From assembly GCA_024690425.1 (NCBI GenBank), contig JAILCT010000244.1, forward strand, positions 1 through 5,514: a stretch of 5,514 bases of DNA. Direction: 5' to 3'. Of the stretch, positions 1 through 4,992 are shown one piece after another. The notes below the pieces were generated by a model, which worked only from the letters and a program-made list of their open reading frames with translations, ran no database searches and was not told where the DNA came from. The stretch comes from Lachnospiraceae bacterium (GTDB lineage: Bacteria; Bacillota_A; Clostridia; Lachnospirales; Lachnospiraceae). Made by a program: the position numbers and the translations under genes. Position 1 is the first letter of the stretch, and each line of letters starts with the position of its first letter.

Positions 1-764
1 CACCTGCACAGAAGCTCCGATGCCACACCCGGCCTGTACTTAAGCACCCTAAGCGGCTGCCTTGGCTCACCCGCCTGGGACAGCCTTGCCACCTCCAAGG
101 CCTTGTCTATATGGAGCTTACGCTTATTACCTTCCTTATCAACCCTGTCATAATCATAAAGGCGGTAGGTAAGATTGGAATTCTCCTGTATCTCGGCAAT
201 CAGCACTCCCTGCCCTATTGCATGTATCGTACCCGCTTCAACAAAGAAAACATCATCCTTCTTAACAGGTACTGTCTGCAGGCATCTTACTATCGATCCG
301 TCTTCTATCGCACTCTTCACTTCGGGCGGGGTCATGGTCCGGTTGAGCCCGTACACGAGCCTGGCCTCCGATGCGGCATCCAGCACATACCACATCTCCG
401 TCTTGCCTCGCTGTCCCCCTTCATGCTCCCCTGCATATCTGTCATCGGGATGGACCTGGACCGATAAGTCCTTGTCCGCGTCAATAAACTTTATAAGTAT
501 CGGCAGTTCTCCTGCCCCCGCTGCATCCATTCCCGCGCTGTGGCTTCCAAGGTACTCCGGATGTTCCTTAAGGACATCTTCAAGCTTCATCCCGTCAAAG
601 GGGCCTCCCGACACATAGCTGGGACCATCCGGATGGGTTGAACACTCCCAGGTCTCGGCAAGCGGGGTCATATCGATATTCTTCTCAAATTCATCATTAA
701 GCCTTCTTCCGCCCCACAGGTAATCCTTGCCCGTTGGCTTAAGAAGCATCGGTTTATTTCCCAT
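1..764 (-). CDS. manA: Mannose-6-phosphate isomerase, class I (partial, C-terminus beyond left edge)
   Basis: Interconverts fructose-6-phosphate and mannose-6-phosphate in the cytoplasm, the entry step to GDP-mannose. The frame stays open to the left edge and encodes 254 residues; Bacillota homologues have roughly 310-320, so about 60 C-terminal residues are missing. Seen: the N-terminal family signature LLKPTGKDYLWGGRRL (7-22), and the metal-binding cupin with candidate zinc ligands Q103 and H105 in VQVHPDD, E123 in GKTEMWYVL and H181 in AGTIHAIG. SNLTYRLYDYDR (196-207) carries R201, which matches the family's active-site arginine. The chosen ATG (764-762) follows the manC stop by 3 bases (TGA-TGA-ATG) and has no strong ribosome binding site, which suggests coupled translation. 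A second ATG five codons on (749-747), preceded by GGGAAA, is an alternative start. The family call is secure; the exact start is not. Confidence 0.93.
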   Translation of the reverse strand, partial: MGNKPMLLKPTGKDYLWGGRRLNDEFEKNIDMTPLAETWECSTHPDGPSYVSGGPFDGMKLEDVLKEHPEYLGSHSAGMDAAGAGELPILIKFIDADKDLSVQVHPDDRYAGEHEGGQRGKTEMWYVLDAASEARLVYGLNRTMTPPEVKSAIEDGSIVRCLQTVPVKKDDVFFVEAGTIHAIGQGVLIAEIQENSNLTYRLYDYDRVDKEGNKRKLHIDKALEVARLSQAGEPRQPLRVLKYRPGVASELLCR

Positions 765-767
765 TCA

Positions 768-2084
768 TCAATACTCTAATTTATACTTGATCTTGTCATG
801 GACACTTATCGACCGTCCCAGCTGCACTTCAATAAGCTTAAGCTCTGTTTTGGCAATTACCGTATGCCGGCAGCCTGCACTCATAGTTATAACGTCGCCC
901 GCGCTCACACTCTGCTCCATGCCGTCTACTATGGTCCTTCCTTCACCCGCAAGAACTACCCACACCTCGTCACGGTTCTTGTGGCTGTGGTAGTTCATGG
1001 AGTTGCCTTCATTAAGAGTCACCTTTATGGTCATCGACTCTGCCTCGACGTCCATTACCCTGTAACTTCCCCAGGACTTCTCGGCAAACATGATCTGCTG
1101 CTCTATTCCGTCAACAAAGGGCTTGATCCTCCGGCTGCTCTCCTTATCGGATACGAGTATTCCGTCAGGTGAAGCCGAAATGATAACATCTGTAAGTCCC
1201 ATGGCAAGGACCGGAACATCCATCTCATTTACTATATGAACACCCCTGCATTCATCATCCAGCATCCCCTTGCCGACAACATTCTCGCCCATGGCCTGGG
1301 TAAGGGAATTCCATGTGCCAAGGTCCTGCCATTTGCCGGCAAACCGCTTAACCTGAATCCTGTCTTCCTTCTCAACCACGGCATAGTCAAACGAAATCTT
1401 CTTAAGCTTCGGATATTTCTCCAAAAGGTCCTGATAATCATCAAAATCGATCAGTTCATGGGCCTTCTTAAGCATGTACTTAAGCTTGTAGGCAAATACG
1501 CCGCCGTTCCACAGGGCTCCCTGTCCGATATAAACTTCGGCGTCTGACTTTGTCGGCTTCTCCTTAAAGGTTGAAACCTCCGAAACATCTTCATCGGTCT
1601 TCGGGATTATGTAGCCGTAGCGCTCAGATGGCCCTGTAGGCTCAACGCCCAAAAGGACAAGGTTGGCTTCACCCTTGTCCGCCTGTTTCGATAATTCGTA
1701 TATGGCCTTGAAATAGTCCTCCTCAACATAAGGGTCCACGGGGCAGATGACCACTGTCTCATCCCCCGATACACCCTCTATGTCGTTAAGATATGCGCTT
1801 GCCAGTGCTATTGCCGGAAATGTATCCCTTCTGCAGGGCTCAACAGATATGCCCACATCATCACCAAGCTGGTTCCTTATTGCGGACACCTGCATCTTGG
1901 ATGTGGCTATGGTTACGGTTGCGTCCTTGTCGATCTTCTTGATCTGACGGTACATCCGCTGCACCATTGATTCGTATGTACCGTCTTCATTCTTGAATAT
2001 CTTAATAAACTGCTTGCTTCTTACATCATTTGACAGCGGCCACAGGCGCTTGCCCGACCCGCCCGACAGTAATACTATGTTCAT
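768..2084 (-). CDS. manC: Mannose-1-phosphate guanylyltransferase with C-terminal cupin (ManC/CpsB type)
   Basis: Makes GDP-mannose from mannose-1-phosphate and GTP, supplying activated mannose (or fucose precursors) for surface glycans. The protein has 438 residues. The N-terminal nucleotidyltransferase domain shows the nucleotide-binding signature GGSGKRLWPLS (8-18), VDPYV with D117 where relatives usually have PADH, ERYGYI (154-159), FKEKP (173-177), WNGGVFAYK (192-200), FDYAVVEK (232-239) and WQDLGTW (252-258). A left-handed helix region follows, then a cupin (about 335-430) starting at WGSYRVMD. Its candidate metal ligands are H366, H368, E373 and H407, and it ends in LIEVQLG. Classical bifunctional ManC/AlgA proteins have about 470-480 residues and isomerase activity in the cupin; whether this cupin is active is unknown. 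Its ATG shares one base with the upstream stop (TGATG). The nearest purine-rich stretch, AAGGGA, lies about 18 bases upstream, so translation is probably coupled. The next gene, manA, lies 3 bases downstream. Confidence 0.93.
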   Translation of the reverse strand: MNIVLLSGGSGKRLWPLSNDVRSKQFIKIFKNEDGTYESMVQRMYRQIKKIDKDATVTIATSKMQVSAIRNQLGDDVGISVEPCRRDTFPAIALASAYLNDIEGVSGDETVVICPVDPYVEEDYFKAIYELSKQADKGEANLVLLGVEPTGPSERYGYIIPKTDEDVSEVSTFKEKPTKSDAEVYIGQGALWNGGVFAYKLKYMLKKAHELIDFDDYQDLLEKYPKLKKISFDYAVVEKEDRIQVKRFAGKWQDLGTWNSLTQAMGENVVGKGMLDDECRGVHIVNEMDVPVLAMGLTDVIISASPDGILVSDKESSRRIKPFVDGIEQQIMFAEKSWGSYRVMDVEAESMTIKVTLNEGNSMNYHSHKNRDEVWVVLAGEGRTIVDGMEQSVSAGDVITMSAGCRHTVIAKTELKLIEVQLGRSISVHDKIKYKLEY

Positions 2085-2680
2085 CAGTACGTGATCAAAT
2101 ATCCCTTCTTCTTTTTCTTCTTGTCTTTTTTATCTTTATCCTTCTTCTCTTTGTCTTTCTTCTTTTCCTTCAGGCCGTCCTTGTCTTTATCCTTTTTCTT
2201 ATCTTTCTTTTTGTCCTTCTTCTTATCTTTGCCTGTTTCTTCGTCAGCCGGCCTGATATGGTAATCGTCGTCATCACTTGAGATGGTCGCGATCTCGGGA
2301 AGGGAAAACGCACCCTTCTTCTCATCCGGCTTCTTATCTTTCGGTTTCTTATCTTCCGGCTTCTTATCTTCGGCTTTCTTAACGGTTCCGGATTTATCCG
2401 CCGAAGCCGGTTTGGCTGCTGACCCTGCCGCTTTAACCGCTGCAGGCTTCTTGGCCACGGGTTTCGTTACCGCTCCCGGATCCTCTGACCCCGAAAGTAA
2501 AAAATACGGCGACACCTCAAGCACCTTACAGATGATCAGTATCTTGTCGGAAACCGGATTGGTTCCCTTCTTCTTCCAGTCACTGATCGTGCTCTCGGCA
2601 ATCCCCGTCCTCTTTGAAAATTCCTTCTGTGTATAACCTCGCTGCTTAATTAGTTCAAATATCCTCTCGCTTATGGTCAT
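2084..2680 (-). CDS. XRE-family helix-turn-helix protein with lysine/aspartate-rich repetitive tail
   Basis: Probable DNA-binding regulator of 198 residues. Residues 1-63 form a Cro/C1-type helix-turn-helix domain: ISERIFELIKQRG, then YTQKEFSKRTGIAESTISDW (16-35, helices 2 and 3), then SDKILIICKVLEVSPYFLLSG. After it come an Ala/Pro/Lys linker (67-100), three EDKKP-like repeats (104-118), a non-repetitive island with LPEIATISSDDDDYHIRP (127-144), and a tail at 151-192 with 28 Lys and 12 Asp/Glu, ending GYLITY. No membrane segment or signal peptide is visible. The start at 2680 is chosen because AGGGAGGG lies 7 bases upstream and the HTH domain begins here; extending to the ATG at 2737 would translate the promoter. 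It is first in the unit with manC and manA and overlaps manC by one base. Target and function are unknown. The inverted repeat just upstream could be its operator, but that is speculation. The short basic tail could bind nucleic acid or other polyanions. Confidence 0.88.
   Translation of the reverse strand: MTISERIFELIKQRGYTQKEFSKRTGIAESTISDWKKKGTNPVSDKILIICKVLEVSPYFLLSGSEDPGAVTKPVAKKPAAVKAAGSAAKPASADKSGTVKKAEDKKPEDKKPKDKKPDEKKGAFSLPEIATISSDDDDYHIRPADEETGKDKKKDKKKDKKKDKDKDGLKEKKKDKEKKDKDKKDKKKKKKGYLITY
2183..2230 (-). repeat. Four degenerate 12-bp repeats coding KDKK units
   Basis: Four consecutive 12-base units encode KDKK-KDKK-KDKK-KDKD (residues 151-166 of the XRE protein). They alternate AAA/AAG and GAT/GAC codons, so the DNA repeat is less exact than the protein repeat. 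They form the first part of the lysine-rich tail; the strand is almost pure purine here. Confidence 0.85.
2326..2370 (-). repeat. Three tandem 15-bp repeats coding EDKKP-like units
   Basis: Three head-to-tail 15-base copies (minus strand AAGATAAGAAGCCGG). The outer two are identical and the middle one differs at two positions. They encode the repeats EDKKP-EDKKP-KDKKP in the XRE protein's linker. The unit length is a multiple of three, so gain or loss of copies would keep the frame. Confidence 0.9.
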
Positions 2681-2687
2681 ATGTATA

Positions 2688-2695
2688 CCCTCCCT
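2688..2695 (-). promoter_or_regulatory. Strong ribosome binding site of the XRE gene
   Basis: AGGGAGGG lies 7 bases upstream of the ATG at 2680. It decides the start in favour of residue MTISERIF rather than an in-frame ATG 57 bases further upstream, which has no such site. Confidence 0.85.
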
Positions 2696-2704
2696 AATAT
2701 CAAC

Positions 2705-2733
2705 ATTATAAACCATATCTATGGATTTTTCAC
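2705..2733 (-). promoter_or_regulatory. Sigma-A-type promoter for the XRE-manC-manA unit
   Basis: A perfect -10 box TATAAT (2710-2705) lies 17 bases downstream of GTGAAA (2733-2728), a 4-of-6 match to TTGACA. The predicted transcript start near 2698-2700 leaves a leader of about 18-20 bases containing the AGGGAGGG ribosome binding site. The promoter lies between the probable terminator of the glycosyltransferase gene and the XRE start. Assigned by eye from consensus boxes. Confidence 0.65.
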
Positions 2734-2742
2734 TCAATTTTT

Positions 2743-2783
2743 AAAATGCGACACTTCAGCTCTGAGCTAAAGTGTCACATTCC
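2743..2783 (-). terminator. Long inverted repeat, probable terminator of the glycosyltransferase gene
   Basis: The core arms (2750-2762 and 2764-2776) are 13 bases each around a single central base, with one imperfect pair. In the minus-strand transcript that pair is U-G. Pairing extends outward to about 18 pairs (2745-2781) through another U-G, plus two possible G-U pairs beyond that. In the opposite transcript these positions would be C-A mismatches, so the minus-strand RNA forms the better hairpin. The stem begins inside the glycosyltransferase TGA stop (2777-2775). It ends in AUUUU, a weak U-tract, which is why confidence is moderate. The near-perfect symmetry just upstream of the promoter also allows a protein-binding operator. 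Confidence 0.55.
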
Positions 2784-4010
2784 TATTTCTGCAGTCCGTA
2801 TCATCTCATCTATCCTGTCGTCGTATCTGTAATCCGAAGATACCTTTGCATGACCGCGATTTGCGATCTCAATCCTTAAGTCCGGATTCGCAACATAATA
2901 CGAAACCTTGGCATACATATCTTCAATGCTTTCATACATTACCATCTCTTCTCCGTCGATGAGGCATTCGGCAAGCTCCGGCTGGTAATTGGATATAAGG
3001 AAACCGCCCGCACCCATTATATCAAGTGCTCTAAGCGGAATACCGGACCGTATGCAGCGAAGAGTCATGTTGAGGTTAATATCGCTGGCCTTAAAGACCA
3101 GGGGCATTTCAGAATCATAATCCGCCATGCCCATATAGGTGACCTTGTCAAGAAGATCATTCTTCTCCCTTGAATAGAGCTTAACATCGTAATGACCCGA
3201 TAAGAGCTTAAGGGCAAGGAGACGGTCTTCCCTTGTGATCTGGGCAGCCATCGCATACGACAGGGCTTCCCTGCTTATGTGGAGCACATTTCCTTCTAAA
3301 TCCTTCCCGCCGCGGCCTTCCTCCGGCCCTGCCTCTGTATTACCACTCTTTAATCCCCTGTACTCCATGGTCTTGTCATATACAACCCGGTTGATGTCAT
3401 CCATCAGTGCATCCGTGAGTACATCATCCACCAGATAATAGCCGTAGATCTTCGACTGGGCCTTCATTACCGCATCAAGAAACCCCTTGTGATAGTCATC
3501 CATGATCCCCATTATGTTCATCATCTGCGAATCATACAGGTTCCCGACGAAGCTGACCTGTGCCCCGTATTTCTTCCTCTGAGCTGCAGACAAATGCATT
3601 GAATCAAGCTTCTTTACATTAACTGCAAGCGGCAGGTGATAAACATTATCAAATCCCTTATTCCTGTAGCCGGTCACCTGCTCCCTGTCATACATAAAGG
3701 CATGATTGCATGGAAGGCCCAAAGTCCTCTCTATATCCGGCACATCCAGAGGAGCATCATATGACCAGGAAATATATTTAACGTTATGGGTATTGCAGCA
3801 CTCTGCGACAAGCGGAAAGAAATTGGTGCTGTAAACAAAATCATAGCTTCCCTCTTCAAGCTCCCTGCAAAATGAGCGCACAAAGTCATCATCACGGTTC
3901 ACATCTTCAAACCGGTAGTTAAAGACTTTGAATGAAAATCCCTTCTTCCTGAAGGTATCCAATATGTCCTTATGAGTGTAACTGGCCCACTCGTAGATCA
4001 GTACGTTCAT
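2775..4010 (-). CDS. DUF3880/CgeB-type glycosyltransferase
   Basis: Predicted cytoplasmic GT-B-fold glycosyltransferase of 411 residues, probably transferring a sugar from a nucleotide donor to a surface glycan or protein; donor and acceptor cannot be read from the sequence. The N-terminal half matches the DUF3880 pattern: MNVLIYEWASYTHKDI, then YDFVYSTNFFPLVAECC (56-72), YISWSYDAPLDV (79-90) and VSFVGNLYDS (152-161). The C-terminal half has the group-1/CgeB donor-site pattern INLNMTLRCIRSGIPLRALD (311-330) followed by GAGGFLISNYQPEL (334-347). A Gly/Glu-rich stretch at about 219-240 looks like a loop insertion. No signal peptide or membrane segment is seen. GGGGAAG lies 5 bases before the ATG. 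It is 94 bases downstream of the methyltransferase gene and ends in a hairpin. CgeB itself is a Bacillus spore-coat glycosylation protein, but most relatives have unknown substrates. A link to the GDP-mannose genes next door is suggestive only. Confidence 0.85.
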   Translation of the reverse strand: MNVLIYEWASYTHKDILDTFRKKGFSFKVFNYRFEDVNRDDDFVRSFCRELEEGSYDFVYSTNFFPLVAECCNTHNVKYISWSYDAPLDVPDIERTLGLPCNHAFMYDREQVTGYRNKGFDNVYHLPLAVNVKKLDSMHLSAAQRKKYGAQVSFVGNLYDSQMMNIMGIMDDYHKGFLDAVMKAQSKIYGYYLVDDVLTDALMDDINRVVYDKTMEYRGLKSGNTEAGPEEGRGGKDLEGNVLHISREALSYAMAAQITREDRLLALKLLSGHYDVKLYSREKNDLLDKVTYMGMADYDSEMPLVFKASDINLNMTLRCIRSGIPLRALDIMGAGGFLISNYQPELAECLIDGEEMVMYESIEDMYAKVSYYVANPDLRIEIANRGHAKVSSDYRYDDRIDEMIRTAEIGM

Positions 4011-4015
4011 TTGGT

Positions 4016-4022
4016 CTTCCCC
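4016..4022 (-). promoter_or_regulatory. Ribosome binding site of the glycosyltransferase gene
   Basis: GGGGAAG lies 5 bases upstream of the ATG at 4010, supporting that start. The 94-base spacer (4011-4104) holds no convincing promoter: TAATAT and GTATAC occur, but neither has a matching -35 box. Read-through from the methyltransferase gene is therefore possible. Confidence 0.7.
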
Positions 4023-4104
4023 GTTTCTTATTTTCTGATCCGGTATATTACAGGTTCAGCTTATCGCTTTGGTATACTGACTCCGATAGCTGCGTACATA
4101 GCCG

Positions 4105-4992
4105 CTATCGTATTCTGTTCTCATCCGTATTATTCATCTCCCAGAAAGCAACCGCACTTGCCGCCGCAACATTTAGCGAATCAACACCTGCTGCCATCGG
4201 GATCTTCACCGTGTAATCACACTTATCTATAACAGACTGCTTAAGCCCGTAACCTTCATTTCCCATTATAACACACAACTTATTTTCCTTCTTAAGTCTT
4301 TCATCAGAAACCGATATGGAATCATCACTTAAGGCCATGGCGGCTGCCTTAAAACCGAGAGCATGCAGAAGATCAATGTATCTCCCTTCTTCGTCCTCAA
4401 TATCTTTTGGATCATCATTGTTTATAAAATGCCCGTCTATATGAGGTGGTAAATACGTCCACGGTATATTGAATACCGTTCCGACACTTACCCTTGCGGC
4501 CCGCCTGTACAGCGGATCCGAGCAGTCGTATGTAAGAAGAACGGCATCCATGAACATAGCTGCTGCAGATCTGAATATCGCACCCACATTGCTCGGGTTT
4601 TCTACATCGTCAAGAAGGACTATCCTTTTTGCATCCTTTAGAACATCCTCGACAGGCTTAAGCTCTCTTCTTCTCATCGCACACAGGACACCTCTTGTCA
4701 GCTGGTATCCCCGGATCTGCCCCAGTACCTCATCCGTTCCTACGTATATGGGAGTCGAATGATCCTTCCCCATGATCCTCTCAATAATATCCCTGCCGTG
4801 GCCTGCTGCCGCCTCGTTGCAGGTAAGCAGCGACTCGGGCTCAAAGCCTGCATCAAGCGCCCTTTCAATAACCATAGGGCTCTCCGCAATGAAGAGCCCT
4901 TCCTTTGGTTCATATATGGTTTTAAGCTGCGGTTCCGACAACCTCGTATAAACATCAAGCCGCGGATCCGAATGATCGTTTATTTCAATCAT
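4105..4992 (-). CDS. SpoU-family (TrmH/RlmB-like) RNA 2'-O-methyltransferase
   Basis: Predicted S-adenosylmethionine-dependent ribose methyltransferase acting on rRNA or tRNA, 295 residues. The N-terminal substrate-binding part includes GLFIAESPMVIERALDAG (32-49). The C-terminal knotted SPOUT domain has all three family motifs: motif 1 DDVENPSNVGAIFRSA (128-143) with N135 and R141, motif 2 IMGNEGYGL (242-250) with N245-E246-G247, and motif 3 IPMAAGVDSLNVAAASA (264-280) with S272-L273-N274. Between the first motif region and GFKAAAMALSDDSIS there is an acidic stretch at about 184-204 that looks longer than usual. The target nucleotide cannot be inferred; relatives are often annotated only as RNA methyltransferase or RlmB. 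The start follows GAGGAAG with an AGGAAAG just upstream. Its first 8 bases overlap the end of the preceding gene (ATGATTGA), indicating coupled translation. Confidence 0.92.
   Translation of the reverse strand: MIEINDHSDPRLDVYTRLSEPQLKTIYEPKEGLFIAESPMVIERALDAGFEPESLLTCNEAAAGHGRDIIERIMGKDHSTPIYVGTDEVLGQIRGYQLTRGVLCAMRRRELKPVEDVLKDAKRIVLLDDVENPSNVGAIFRSAAAMFMDAVLLTYDCSDPLYRRAARVSVGTVFNIPWTYLPPHIDGHFINNDDPKDIEDEEGRYIDLLHALGFKAAAMALSDDSISVSDERLKKENKLCVIMGNEGYGLKQSVIDKCDYTVKIPMAAGVDSLNVAAASAVAFWEMNNTDENRIR

Noticed and set aside
111..618. Plus-strand open frames opposite the left-edge gene
   Set aside because: They are antisense to manA, whose zinc-site motifs are clear on the minus strand.
798..1547. 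Plus-strand open frames opposite manC
   Set aside because: Neither matches a recognisable family; both lie fully antisense to conserved ManC motifs and result from its codon composition.
2030..2281. Plus-strand open frame giving a very hydrophobic, membrane-like peptide
   Set aside because: It is the antisense of the lysine-rich tail: AAG/AAA codons read backwards give Leu/Phe codons. It has no ribosome binding site and overlaps two well-supported genes.
2183..2370. CRISPR-like or intergenic satellite array
   Set aside because: The units are 12-15 bases, in frame and without spacers; they are coding repeats.
2681..2737. N-terminal extension of the XRE protein to the upstream ATG
   Set aside because: The extension would translate the -10 box and ribosome binding site, adds residues unlike an HTH family start, and lacks its own ribosome binding site.
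4011..4104. Separate promoter for the glycosyltransferase gene
   Set aside because: Only isolated AT-rich hexamers are present, with no properly spaced -35 box.
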